IMG/VR virus record: IMGVR_UViG_3300035188_001650
Coordinates: 1 to 48,978 of that record
From: a virus
DNA: 48,978 bases
Direction: 5' to 3' (one strand)
Positions 29,843 to 38,418 of the stretch are shown in pieces. The position numbers and the translations under genes are program-made. Below the pieces are notes generated by a model. The model made no database searches. It was not told where the DNA came from and saw only the letters and a list, made by a program, of their open reading frames with translations. The first letter of the stretch is position 1; the number at the start of each line of letters is the position of its first letter.

Positions 29843-31929
29843 TAGGATTTCTCTTTGATGTTTATCACTATTGCTGAAGGGTCAAACTGGTCTATAGTTA
29901 ATATTCTATTTCTACTGGAACTTATAATGTTAGATTGAGGTTTTGCCGTCAAAGTTAATTGTGCCAATGGGTTATTCACATTCAAAGGATTAAAATCTGT
30001 TAGAGTTACTTTTCCAGTATAATAATCAACAACGCCAACATTTTCATCAAAAGAAGTTTTTATATTTTTCTTATTGTAATAATAAGATTTTATAGTACCA
30101 TACCTACCTTGTAGTGTTGCTGTTGCTTGACCCAGATTTCCACCACCACCCTCAATTTCAATAATTGCCTGAGAATAATTCGCTCCGGGGTTATCAACAA
30201 CAATTTTGCTCAAAGAACCATTAACAACTATAGAATACGCATTAGCGCCAGACCCATCACCAACTATTTTTATTGAAGGGTTTGTTTTATATCCAAATCC
30301 GGGATTAACAATATCGATTGATTCAACACCCCCAGAATATGAAGGCAATTCTTCAAGGTATATCCCATCAATAACGGCATAAGAATTTTGTCTATCATAA
30401 TATTGCATAGAAGGAGAAGAAGTTATACCAGAAAATAATATACCCCTCTCCAATACGCTTCCAAACTCTAATTCATATGTTGTGGCTACTTCTAAACTTG
30501 GTAAGAACTTCTTTTGAAGGGTTACGTCTATTTCGTTGGTCACGATAGAATTATCAGCGTTCTGAACTGCGAACATTAAATCCGGGTAACTAAATGTAGA
30601 ATTAAAAGAGTTTAAAGTTTCTCTTGAAAACTCTTGTATGGAAGTTCTTATTCTAGATTCAAGTTCACCAACGCTCAGTATAGTTTTTCTGGAATCATAT
30701 ATTACATCTATTTCTAATTTAATATATGTGTAGTCTGGATCAATAATAGTAGGCTCAACAGTAATTACATTCAAAGGTTTAATCAACTTTGTTTTCACAA
30801 TTTCTTTTTGAGATGTTGTTAAAGCGTAACCTCCTTGTGGTTTTAGAGAAACAAAAACTTGACCATACACAGGAGGATCATTTTCTTGTCCACCCCAAAC
30901 ATTAACAGAATCAAATATAAACCCATAATTATTGTTATTCAATAGGGTCATATAATCTTGATTCGTTACTGCCCTATTTTGCGCCGAGTATGATTTTGGA
31001 GCAATAAATTTTATTGACTCAATAGATTCTTTTTCTCTGCCTCCAAAGGCTGGACTAGTAGTTTCAACGCTTATGATGCCAGAAGCAAGCTGTTCGTTAC
31101 CCCCCACAATAGTGAATTCTTTAGCTCCGTTTGCAATACTACCATCAGACGTTATGTAGGAAACTATTACAACATTACCGTTTTCTAATTGTTTACCAAG
31201 AACTCCATCACCAAAGTAAATTTCATAAAAACCATCCATAGATTCTTGAACGAAATAAATTTCTGATTCAGGAGTTATGGACAAAGTTTCAGTAGAACCC
31301 GTATAAAAAGAAACAGAAGAAAAATCCAACCGAGACTTTTGGACTATTACTTGGAGTGTGCTTAGGTCTATATTTGCGTCTGGTATTTTATATATACCCT
31401 TTGGGTTTTCTTTTAAATTATACGTGAATGTATACTGTACTGGTTCTCCTTGTTTTACTATAACGTCTGCTATTACTATAGCAGTATTAGGGTTATTATT
31501 TGGATCGTTATTAACAACGTATTCTTTATCGGTCATAAAAACGTAGTTAACACCATCAACAGACTCTGATATAAATTTTGTAAATTTAGGAATAGTTATA
31601 GACGGTAGTTCATAATTAGTAATGGTTAATTTAATTGTGGCAGTAGGAGCAACAACAGATCTTGGAAAATACCCTAACATTTTCGAATGCGATATTACGG
31701 AAGCTCTTTTAACGGCAGAATCCAAAAACATTTCATTAGCAACCATATTCAAATAGAAGGCATTATAATGGGTATTGTACGCTAAAACGTCTAATAAAGT
31801 TTGAAGAACACTACCAGTATAATCTGCGTCTTTTAGAACATCTTGACCTCTAAGGAAAGTTAATAAATTACTTTTGATCTGATCAAAATCTGTCCCCACA
31901 AGAGTTAAATTAGAATTAGAGGTTGCCAT
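29842..31929 (-). CDS. gp6: Baseplate wedge protein gp6 (Baseplate_J family)
   Basis: A 695-aa protein (T4 gp6 is 660 aa). The N-terminus (LVGTDFDQIKSNLLTFLRGQ, then SVLQTLLDVLAYNTHYNAFY, LNMVANEMFLDSAVKRASV) is the classical gp6/Baseplate_J signature. A central part contains SAQNRAVTNQDYMTLL and the C-terminal third includes TNEIDVTLQKKFLPSL. Residues about 525-610 hold a Gly-rich module (SIDIVNPGFGYKTNPSIKIV, DNPGANYSQAIIEIEGGGG). gp6 forms the inner iris ring of the baseplate and triggers sheath contraction. It starts from an AGGAAAAAATAAATG context, 10 nt after gp25. Confidence 0.92.
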   Translation of the reverse strand: MATSNSNLTLVGTDFDQIKSNLLTFLRGQDVLKDADYTGSVLQTLLDVLAYNTHYNAFYLNMVANEMFLDSAVKRASVISHSKMLGYFPRSVVAPTATIKLTITNYELPSITIPKFTKFISESVDGVNYVFMTDKEYVVNNDPNNNPNTAIVIADVIVKQGEPVQYTFTYNLKENPKGIYKIPDANIDLSTLQVIVQKSRLDFSSVSFYTGSTETLSITPESEIYFVQESMDGFYEIYFGDGVLGKQLENGNVVIVSYITSDGSIANGAKEFTIVGGNEQLASGIISVETTSPAFGGREKESIESIKFIAPKSYSAQNRAVTNQDYMTLLNNNNYGFIFDSVNVWGGQENDPPVYGQVFVSLKPQGGYALTTSQKEIVKTKLIKPLNVITVEPTIIDPDYTYIKLEIDVIYDSRKTILSVGELESRIRTSIQEFSRETLNSFNSTFSYPDLMFAVQNADNSIVTNEIDVTLQKKFLPSLEVATTYELEFGSVLERGILFSGITSSPSMQYYDRQNSYAVIDGIYLEELPSYSGGVESIDIVNPGFGYKTNPSIKIVGDGSGANAYSIVVNGSLSKIVVDNPGANYSQAIIEIEGGGGNLGQATATLQGRYGTIKSYYYNKKNIKTSFDENVGVVDYYTGKVTLTDFNPLNVNNPLAQLTLTAKPQSNIISSSRNRILTIDQFDPSAIVINIKEKS

Positions 31930-31939
31930 TTATTTTTTC

Positions 31940-32332
31940 CTATCTTGATCTTTCTAAAAGCATATCTACTACAACTGGTGTCGTTGAATTTTCTATATAA
32001 AATACAATATTTGCTCGTAATGCGTTTTCGTCAGGATAACCTTTAACTTGAACAAAAACATTTTTTGCTCTGGGTTCAAAAGTTGTTACAACATTATAAA
32101 TTTCTCTCTGAATGTAATTTTCTGTAAGAGAAGTAATTGGTTCAAACAACATTTTCTTAACGTTTGACCCTATTTCAGATTGAAACGGTCTTTCGTAATG
32201 GTTTGTAAGAACCAAATTTCTAACAGAACGAATTACTGCCTTCTCGTTTATACTCATAACCAAATCTTGTTTAACAGGATGTATGTTAAACATTAGGTCT
32301 AAGTCCGAGTATATTATGTCTTTATTTTGCAT
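31940..32332 (-). CDS. gp25: Baseplate wedge protein gp25
   Basis: A 130-aa protein (T4 gp25 is 132 aa). It has SDLDLMFNIHPVKQDL, SVRNLVLTNHYERPFQSEIG and KKMLFEP, followed by the EPR motif in TTFEPRAKNVFV, which is diagnostic of the gp25/TssE-like family. gp25 starts sheath polymerisation and joins wedge to hub. It is encoded between gp5 and gp6 in the baseplate operon, with only short intergenic spacing. Start context GGGGGCTAATAAATAATACATG gives a weak but usable ribosome site. Confidence 0.93.
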   Translation of the reverse strand: MQNKDIIYSDLDLMFNIHPVKQDLVMSINEKAVIRSVRNLVLTNHYERPFQSEIGSNVKKMLFEPITSLTENYIQREIYNVVTTFEPRAKNVFVQVKGYPDENALRANIVFYIENSTTPVVVDMLLERSR

Positions 32333-32342
32333 GTATTATTTA

Positions 32343-33110
32343 TTAGCCCCCGCTATAGTGTATACCAATAGCATCTGTGTGAGTACCTGTAGTTTTGTGA
32401 TTCGGAGTATCTTCATTAATGCCGCCAGGAGCTTTATTATTTATGGAACCAGTCGCAATTATATTAACATTTTTACCCGAAATGGTGATATTTCCTCCAG
32501 AATCTATAGAAATAAAACTTCCAGTTCTATGAATTAAAGTAACCCTTTCCGCGTTTGGAGTATCGTCTAAATCCAAATAATGCCCAGATTCAGTTTGTAT
32601 TGAAAATACATATGGATATTTCCCTCCATGAGACTTACCATATGGCGTTTGATCCATATTTTCGTTTCTAGCAGACCTGCTAATTGTTGGCTGATTTAAT
32701 TCTCCGTCTCCAGGATATCTCGTTTGTCCAGAATGCAATGTTCTTGGTCTTTGTTTTATTTCTTCTTCTGTTGCTGGGTCTGCAAAACCTTTTTCCTTAG
32801 GATACCTTATTTCTGGTATATTTGGAATTACCCCCATATAAAACGGTACTTGCGCGTATTCTCCATCCATAAAAAACCCAAACAAAACTTCTCCTTCCTT
32901 TGGTACGTGAGAAATTTGGTATGCGTTTGCCGACATAACAGGTTGCGCCCATAATAAACCGTCAGAAGGAACGTTTGATTTATCGTCTTTATGCCAACCA
33001 AAAATTCTAACCCTAACCCTACCAACTTTCAAAGGGTCTTTACGGTCTTCTACTATACCAGTCCACCAAATAAACCCATCCATCCCAGGGAAATTTTTAG
33101 TTTTTTCCAT
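32343..33110 (-). CDS. gp5: Baseplate hub/spike protein gp5-like without lysozyme domain
   Basis: A 255-aa protein. Residues 10-100 (FIWWTGIVEDRKDPLKVGRV, FGWHKD, LLWAQPVMSA, VPKEGEVLFGFFMDGEYAQV) form the OB-fold of gp5/VgrG-like hubs. Residues about 120-255 (VFSIQTESGHYLDLDDTPNA, HRTGSFISIDSGGNITISGK) resemble the start of the spike beta-helix. T4 gp5 is 575 aa and has a lysozyme domain between these parts; it is absent here and the helix is short. The protein would form the trimeric needle at the tail tip. Muralytic activity may instead be supplied by the protein at 39319-41973. Confidence 0.85.
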   Translation of the reverse strand: MEKTKNFPGMDGFIWWTGIVEDRKDPLKVGRVRVRIFGWHKDDKSNVPSDGLLWAQPVMSANAYQISHVPKEGEVLFGFFMDGEYAQVPFYMGVIPNIPEIRYPKEKGFADPATEEEIKQRPRTLHSGQTRYPGDGELNQPTISRSARNENMDQTPYGKSHGGKYPYVFSIQTESGHYLDLDDTPNAERVTLIHRTGSFISIDSGGNITISGKNVNIIATGSINNKAPGGINEDTPNHKTTGTHTDAIGIHYSGG

Positions 33111-33113
33111 GCA

Positions 33114-34610
33114 TCACCACCATTTATAATTATCAGAACGGACCTGTATTATAACATTATTACTATTGTCAAAAGGTTTTAATCCTTGAACGTTAGTTCT
33201 CGCTTCTACTTGTCCACAATAAGCGTCTTTTACGCATTCTAAAACCGTTTCATAAACACCTTGATCAAACCTTTGTCTAACTGCAGAAACCAAATACCTA
33301 CCCTTCAAAAACCTATCCAAAGGTTTTGTACCTTTTTCTTCTTTTGCTTGCGGAAAATGTACATAAATTATGTTACCAACGGCAATATATGGGTCTCCGG
33401 ATATAAGCAATTTTAACCTATTGAAATTTATCAACCCCAATTGAGCAAATCTGTACGGGATGGTATTCTCAACAAAATTTTGAGGTATATTTGGCTGTCT
33501 TTCTTTTATATATGGATTATTTTTTTGGTTTGTCGTTGATGGAGCAATTTTTACTACTGGTTGATATTCGTTATGTTTTTTCTTAAATCTATCTTCTGCG
33601 TTACTAAGAATAGGGTTTTTATTATAGGTCTTATACATTTCAACTTTTTTTGCCAAATGATTATTAAAGTATTTTTCATAATCAAATACCTTTTCTTCGT
33701 GAGTTCTTCTTAAATAATCAATAGCAATAAGTTTATTTGAAACCATCCCGCTTTGCATCATATCCATTGCGTCGTGATTATCTACAATTTGATATGATAT
33801 AATCTGCTCAAAGGGGTCGAAATCAAAATTCATATCTTCTTTTGGAGAAAGGTTCTTAGTACCATACCAATACCCAGAAGTGTTTTTACTTTTTTTGAAC
33901 GGGCTTTTATATTCAAATTTAGGGATATTATTAAATATTGATAGTATGGATCTAAAATTCCAACCATACCTGTTCTTATAAAATAGGTATGTCGCACCAC
34001 CTTCTGGACCACCATGAGAACCAGAACTATTATCAGCAATCGCCATAGTACATAACCAAGCAACAGCTTCAAGGGGTCTCATATTCGGAATTACTATATC
34101 ATACTTACCAAAAGTGGGTTCAATATTAGCGTCTGGAAATTTATCTTTTGGAATTTTCAAAACATTTAAAGCGATATCTTTTACGATATCAGATATTCTC
34201 ATTTGTTTATAAGATTTATTTAACTGCATCCGATTTGAAAGGAATTCTTCTTCGCAACAAAAATGTAATACGAAGGTTTCGTTAAATTCTCTTCCAGTTA
34301 AGTGCCTTCCTTGAGTTTTAAATATTCTAAACATCCCACGAAACCGTTTATTTTTATCTAAATTTCCGGGTTTGTCGAATTCCAAAAGTACAAACTCGTC
34401 GCCGCACCAAGAATAAGCGTTATGCAAACCACCAGAGTCGTTTAAAACTATATTACCAGAAGTGGCGTTAGAAAATATATCCTCAAAATAGTTAATTTCA
34501 ACCAAAGTTGGTTTTAAGTCTATGATTTTATTTTCTGCAGATAAAATCTGACACTTATATAATTCTAAACCATTAAGTTGAGTTACTGCGTTATCTGTAA
34601 TTTCTGCCAT
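33114..34610 (-). CDS. Baseplate hub protein, probable gp27 functional counterpart
   Basis: A 498-aa protein encoded 3 nt before gp5. The N-terminal part (LKPTLVEINYFEDIFSNATS, GNIVLNDSGGLHNAYSWCGD) and middle (IRPLEA-type segment MRPLEAVAWLCTMAIA, then YLFYKNRYGWNFRSI) look like the beta-barrel domains of gp27/gpD-type hub proteins. The C-terminus (GDPYIAVGNIIYVHFPQ, RFLKGRYLVSAVRQRF) fits the last barrel. T4 gp27 is 391 aa, and direct similarity is weak by eye. Adjacency to gp5, which gp27 anchors, is the main argument. Confidence 0.6.
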   Translation of the reverse strand: MAEITDNAVTQLNGLELYKCQILSAENKIIDLKPTLVEINYFEDIFSNATSGNIVLNDSGGLHNAYSWCGDEFVLLEFDKPGNLDKNKRFRGMFRIFKTQGRHLTGREFNETFVLHFCCEEEFLSNRMQLNKSYKQMRISDIVKDIALNVLKIPKDKFPDANIEPTFGKYDIVIPNMRPLEAVAWLCTMAIADNSSGSHGGPEGGATYLFYKNRYGWNFRSILSIFNNIPKFEYKSPFKKSKNTSGYWYGTKNLSPKEDMNFDFDPFEQIISYQIVDNHDAMDMMQSGMVSNKLIAIDYLRRTHEEKVFDYEKYFNNHLAKKVEMYKTYNKNPILSNAEDRFKKKHNEYQPVVKIAPSTTNQKNNPYIKERQPNIPQNFVENTIPYRFAQLGLINFNRLKLLISGDPYIAVGNIIYVHFPQAKEEKGTKPLDRFLKGRYLVSAVRQRFDQGVYETVLECVKDAYCGQVEARTNVQGLKPFDNSNNVIIQVRSDNYKWW

Positions 34611-34612
34611 AA

Positions 34613-35455
34613 TTATTGTTTAATCAATCGTTGAAATTCTTCTTGAGCCTTTCGTATGTAATTTTTATCTAAAATTTTAACGTTTCTTTTAGATTCATTT
34701 ATTTCCATTTCTCTATCATAGATAGTTATTTCTGGGTATTTTTTTGAAACTTCATATATACTATAATTAGATTGCGAATTATAGATAAATATTTTCCCAT
34801 TAGTTTCACTACTTTTTGCTGGTATAGTTATATTAAATAAACTGTTCGCAGAATCAATAGATTCAACTTTAGCAAAATTTGGTATAAACTCATTACCGAT
34901 TAATATATCCCCAACATTTAATACGGAGCCAGCATTAAGTGTTAATTGGTAAGAATTTAATTCCGATTCCGCATAAATTGTATAAGGGGTTCCAGTAGAA
35001 TAAGTATTGGTAAATTCTAGTTCTCTGTACGACTTTTCGTCAATAACATAATTTCTTTTAGATATCCCTTCGCTTGTAGTTATAGTAACTGTCTTTTGGT
35101 ATCTATATATCGGGTCAGGGGTTGTTTGGGCGTATGCCAATCCAGTTTTGTTAACTATAGACCCTTGTTCTTTATATTTGTCTTCAATATATTTGTTGAA
35201 AGTATAATAATCTATTGGGAAATCCCAATTCGCATCAAAAATATTATTCGTGAATAGAATAACCCAGTGTAATTCTTCTTCTCCGTAATACTTGTGCGCT
35301 AAGTGTTCTGGTCTATCAGAATCCTTATACTTATAATTGTAATATATTCTTGGATCATTTAACCAAGATTCCCTAACCTTTGCTCTAACAAGCAGGTCTG
35401 TAACTATTTGTTTATTGTAAACAATACTAGGGTAAAAATAAAAGAAATTTGACAT
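34613..35455 (-). CDS. gp53: Baseplate wedge protein gp53
   Basis: A 280-aa protein (T4 gp53 is 196 aa). It has a conserved gp53 core: FFYFYPSIVYN at the start, then DRPEHLAHKYYGEEELHWVI and LFTNNIFDANWDFPID. The middle insert (about residues 120-235) includes beta segments (VLNVGDILIGNEFIPNFAKV) absent from T4, and the C-terminus resumes with YEVSKKYPEITIYDREMEIN, KNVKILDKNYI-like wedge residues. gp53 clamps neighbouring wedges through gp6/gp25. It is encoded 1 nt after the gp48/54-like gene. Confidence 0.88.
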   Translation of the reverse strand: MSNFFYFYPSIVYNKQIVTDLLVRAKVRESWLNDPRIYYNYKYKDSDRPEHLAHKYYGEEELHWVILFTNNIFDANWDFPIDYYTFNKYIEDKYKEQGSIVNKTGLAYAQTTPDPIYRYQKTVTITTSEGISKRNYVIDEKSYRELEFTNTYSTGTPYTIYAESELNSYQLTLNAGSVLNVGDILIGNEFIPNFAKVESIDSANSLFNITIPAKSSETNGKIFIYNSQSNYSIYEVSKKYPEITIYDREMEINESKRNVKILDKNYIRKAQEEFQRLIKQ

Positions 35456-36481
35456 TTAGTAACCTGCTTCAATATCTTGCTTAGTCACAACCTGAGTCTC
35501 AGTAAAATGTAAAGACATTCTTGTTTGTATGGGCATACCATCTACGTGGGTTGACCAACCCGTTGGAGCGTAATCCACGTCATACCCAGTAAGAACGCAA
35601 GTGGAAACTTGATGTATTTTAGTGTTTCTAGAACCCCTGTGCATAAACTCTATATCAAAAGTTCCAGGAGCAATATAAAATAAACCATAATCTAATACTG
35701 CCTCCGGATGAGCATGAAACCTAAACGCTCTTATTATTTGCTGTACTGACTCTGCTTCTTTTGGACTTTTTGGGGTGAAGAAAAAATCGTATGAGAATTC
35801 TCGCAAACCAACTTGCCTAAAAAGAACCAACATTTGATCGTTTACAGTGACTCCACCAATTTTACCAAGGTTTTCCAAAAGGTTCATAGCGCCAGAAATA
35901 CCTTGAACCAATTTACTGTTAGTTACCTTACTAAGATAACCAGAAAGGGTTTTATCCAAAGAATTTAACAAAGAAGCGCCCATTTGTCTAGCGGAAGTGT
36001 GTTCGTATTGTATTTGCGAACTATACGACATAGTATCTGGAATATAAAGCGAAATCGCTTGGGATATCCTTTGGGTTCTAATATGGTTTACAGCGCCAGC
36101 AGCAGAAGTTGGGTCTTTGATTGGAGTCCCGTCGCGTTCAACTTCCTTTATAGAATATCCGTTCGAAGTAATACCGATAGAACCAAGTAAACCACCAACT
36201 TCTGGCATACCTTCATAAGAATAAGAAGAAATTCCTGTTTTTCCGTCTTTTTCCCAATATTTACCCCAAACTGGAGCGTTCACGTAAAAATTTATATAAT
36301 GCCCATGCATAAAATAATGTTCTATATCTTCTGGATATTTTAACGATATAAAGTCATACATACCAACATTTCTACTGGGAAACACACCCCCAGGACTAAA
36401 CGCTTCTAAACCTTCTAGGATCAAAGTTTCTGGGTCTAAAGAAGCTAGAGGATTTGCAGCTAAAAATGAAGGCATTGCCAT
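35456..36481 (-). CDS. gp48: Baseplate tail-tube junction protein, gp48/gp54-like
   Basis: A 341-aa protein, first gene of the minus-strand baseplate operon, behind late promoters at 36513 and possibly 36552. The second half (VLFRQVGLREFSYDFFFTPK, SVQQIIRAFRFHAHPEA, VSTCVLTGYDVDYAPTG, then MSLHFTETQVVTKQDIEAGY) is the tube-like fold with a C-terminal strand typical of gp48/gp54, which cap the hub and start tail-tube growth. T4 gp48 is 364 aa and gp54 is 320 aa; which one this equals is not certain. Another tube-fold protein (37727-38404) may take the other role. Confidence 0.75.
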   Translation of the reverse strand: MAMPSFLAANPLASLDPETLILEGLEAFSPGGVFPSRNVGMYDFISLKYPEDIEHYFMHGHYINFYVNAPVWGKYWEKDGKTGISSYSYEGMPEVGGLLGSIGITSNGYSIKEVERDGTPIKDPTSAAGAVNHIRTQRISQAISLYIPDTMSYSSQIQYEHTSARQMGASLLNSLDKTLSGYLSKVTNSKLVQGISGAMNLLENLGKIGGVTVNDQMLVLFRQVGLREFSYDFFFTPKSPKEAESVQQIIRAFRFHAHPEAVLDYGLFYIAPGTFDIEFMHRGSRNTKIHQVSTCVLTGYDVDYAPTGWSTHVDGMPIQTRMSLHFTETQVVTKQDIEAGY

Positions 36482-36512
36482 AAGAAATTCCTACGAATCT
36501 ACTAAATAATAT

Positions 36513-36520
36513 TATTTATA
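36513..36520 (-). promoter_or_regulatory. T4-type late promoter (TATAAATA) for the baseplate operon
   Basis: A perfect TATAAATA on the minus strand in the 50-bp divergent spacer, 32 bp before the ATG at 36481. A second perfect copy (36552-36559, minus) lies inside the gp4 coding start and could be a tandem promoter. Confidence 0.8.
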
Positions 36521-36531
36521 TTGAACTTTAG

Positions 36532-36969
36532 ATGTCTAATTACAAACAGGGTATTTATAAATTAAAGAATCCAGAAAAATATCATGGAGACCCTCATAAC
36601 GTAATTTATCGCTCTTCCTGGGAGCTGAGAGTTTTTAAGTGGTTGGATAAAAACGAAAACGTTTTATCTTGGGGTTCTGAAGAATTGGTAATAAATTATA
36701 TTTCTCCAGTAGACAACAGACAACACAGATACTTTCCAGATATATTAGCAAAAGTTAAAAAATTAGACGGTTCTATAGAAACTTATGTCATAGAAGTAAA
36801 ACCTTATGCTCAAACTATAGAACCAAAAATAAAGAAAAGAGTAACCAAAACGTATATTAACGAAGTTTGTACTTGGGGAGTAAATTCTGCTAAATGGGCG
36901 GCAGCAAAAGAATATTGCAGACATAGGGGTTGGACGTTTAAACTTCTTACAGAAAAAGACATCTTTTAA
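36532..36969 (+). CDS. gp4: Head completion nuclease-fold protein gp4
   Basis: A 145-aa protein (T4 gp4 is 150 aa). The conserved block YHGDPHNVIYRSSWELRVFK, then WLDKNENVLSWGSEELVINY, and HRYFPDILAK with VIEVKPYAQT is the gp4 (50/65) family signature. The last two segments form a PD...ExK nuclease motif. In T4, gp4 is needed to finish heads so that tails can join. It is transcribed divergently from the baseplate operon. The ribosome site is weak and no perfect plus-strand late promoter lies upstream; ACTAAATA at 36501-36508 is only a rough match. Confidence 0.9.
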   Translation: MSNYKQGIYKLKNPEKYHGDPHNVIYRSSWELRVFKWLDKNENVLSWGSEELVINYISPVDNRQHRYFPDILAKVKKLDGSIETYVIEVKPYAQTIEPKIKKRVTKTYINEVCTWGVNSAKWAAAKEYCRHRGWTFKLLTEKDIF

Positions 36970-36986
36970 TATTCAATAAATAGTCC

Positions 36987-37730
36987 ATGGACAATACAAA
37001 ATATTCGGAATGGCATGTTGTTGAATTAAAAGGCAAAAAATATATTTTCAACCCGTTTTTTATGGGGGTTGGCGCTTGGGCAGAATTAACATTTACAAAT
37101 TCTCCAGGAAGGTATGCAACAAACCAAGAAGAATTAAATGAAGCGTTCTTTAAACAAAGAAAATTACCTTCTATGTATGAGAGGTTTAAAAACGCTTCTC
37201 CAGCAGAAAGATCTGCTCTAGCGAGTCAATCGATGGGTTGGTTAAATTTAAAAGTAAAGGCTTTAAAATCTAACGCTCCAGAACTGGACAAAATAATAAA
37301 GAAAAAGGTTTTTTATCCGGGAGGAATGTTTTTCTTTTCTTATGACGCAAAATATAAAGATACATTGCCTTATTGGGATAAATTTCCCCTGATAATTTTA
37401 TTAGAAAATAAAGGTTCGCATTTTCTTGGGGTGAATATACACTATTTACCCTATGAAGTTAGATCTTTGATTATAGCAGAAATAGCAAGCAAATCTCAAT
37501 ACATAAAAGAGAACGATATGTTAGTTTCTAATATAAGTTATGAGATCATTAAAAGGTCTAAAAATTATAAAGATTTAAAAGAATATTGTATTAAACTGTA
37601 TCTTAAATCTAATGTTAAAAGTAGGATACTGCCAGTAGAAGCGCACGAATGGTTATTTGCCGCAAACCTACCAGTAGCAGATATGCAAAAACAATCAAAT
37701 TCAAAAGTTTGGAAGAAATATAAAAGATGA
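36987..37730 (+). CDS. Conserved T4-like phage protein of unknown function
   Basis: A 247-aa protein. The core (FYPGGMFFFSYDAKYKDTLP, then YWDKFPLIILLE, FLGVNIHYLPYEVR) and the C-terminal segment (LPVEAHEWLFAANLPVADMQ, NSKVWKKYKR) recall a conserved protein of cyanophage-type T4-like viruses in the tail/head completion region. Its place directly after gp4 is where T4 has neighbouring gene 2 (DNA end protector), but no clear gp2 similarity was seen, so that is only positional. The stop overlaps the next start (ATGA), showing coupling to the tube-fold protein. Confidence 0.7.
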   Translation: MDNTKYSEWHVVELKGKKYIFNPFFMGVGAWAELTFTNSPGRYATNQEELNEAFFKQRKLPSMYERFKNASPAERSALASQSMGWLNLKVKALKSNAPELDKIIKKKVFYPGGMFFFSYDAKYKDTLPYWDKFPLIILLENKGSHFLGVNIHYLPYEVRSLIIAEIASKSQYIKENDMLVSNISYEIIKRSKNYKDLKEYCIKLYLKSNVKSRILPVEAHEWLFAANLPVADMQKQSNSKVWKKYKR

Positions 37731-38404
37731 GCGAAATAAAATATAACTCAGATATAAGAAATTTTCTTGAAACTTTCTCTAAAACGGAAGTAGCAAGACC
37801 CTGTAACTTTGACGTTATGATCACCCCAACAAATCCGGTTTTTGCTTTGGATTTGATGGCGGCTGCAGGTCTTGACGGAGAAGACCCAGCTTCTGCTTGG
37901 AAAAAAATGAAATTTCACTGCGAAGCGGCAGAATTACCATCAAGGACATTTTCTGCGGTTACGCAAAAGTTATACGGTCCAGAAATCCTACACCCAATAC
38001 AAAATTCATATAACAAAATAAACCTAACTTTTATTTGCTCAGACAATATGATTGAACGTTGGATTTTTGAATATTGGATGAATTATATTTCAAACGCGTC
38101 TTTTTTCCCATTCCAAATAGGAATAGAAGACGTTGTTGGTCTATTTACTGACGGTCCAGTAGTAAACTACGATTTTAAATATAAAAATCAATACGAAGCA
38201 TTTATATTAATCACGCAATATAACGTAAAAAACGACCCATCGTATTGGGTTGGTTTGTTTCACGCATTTCCAATATCTTTAAACGAAATGCCCCTTTCTT
38301 GGGAAAATGGTAACGCAATACATAAACTAACAGTAACTTTTGCATACACATACTACAACGCAGCAATTCCTTTAGGTGGATCTATACCATTCCCAGTATT
38401 TTAA
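37727..38404 (+). CDS. gp54: Tail-tube-fold protein (gp54/gp19-like)
   Basis: A 225-aa protein. The order of motifs follows T4 gp54 and gp19: ARPCNFDVMITP, CEAAELPSRTFSAV, NKINLTFICSDNMIERWIFE, YWMNYIS, then FPISLNEMPLSWENGNAIHK and LTVTFAYTYYNAAIP. T4 gp54 has ...WVNSV...PISVSAPELSYDGDN...FDVTFAYRV in the same order. The T4 equivalents are the tube initiator gp54 (320 aa) and the tube protein gp19 (163 aa). It is encoded just upstream of gp26 and the tape-measure-position gene, the place of the tube protein in lambda-like tails. Either identity is possible. Confidence 0.7.
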   Translation: MSEIKYNSDIRNFLETFSKTEVARPCNFDVMITPTNPVFALDLMAAAGLDGEDPASAWKKMKFHCEAAELPSRTFSAVTQKLYGPEILHPIQNSYNKINLTFICSDNMIERWIFEYWMNYISNASFFPFQIGIEDVVGLFTDGPVVNYDFKYKNQYEAFILITQYNVKNDPSYWVGLFHAFPISLNEMPLSWENGNAIHKLTVTFAYTYYNAAIPLGGSIPFPVF

Positions 38405-38418
38405 TCATGGAGTAAATT

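Noticed and set aside
32337-32344. AATAAATA directly before gp25
   Set aside because: Only 4 bp from the ATG, so a start site downstream would remove the ribosome site and start codon.
36975-36982. AATAAATA before the 247-aa gene
   Set aside because: It is 4 bp from the ATG and one mismatch from consensus; cannot act as a promoter for that gene.
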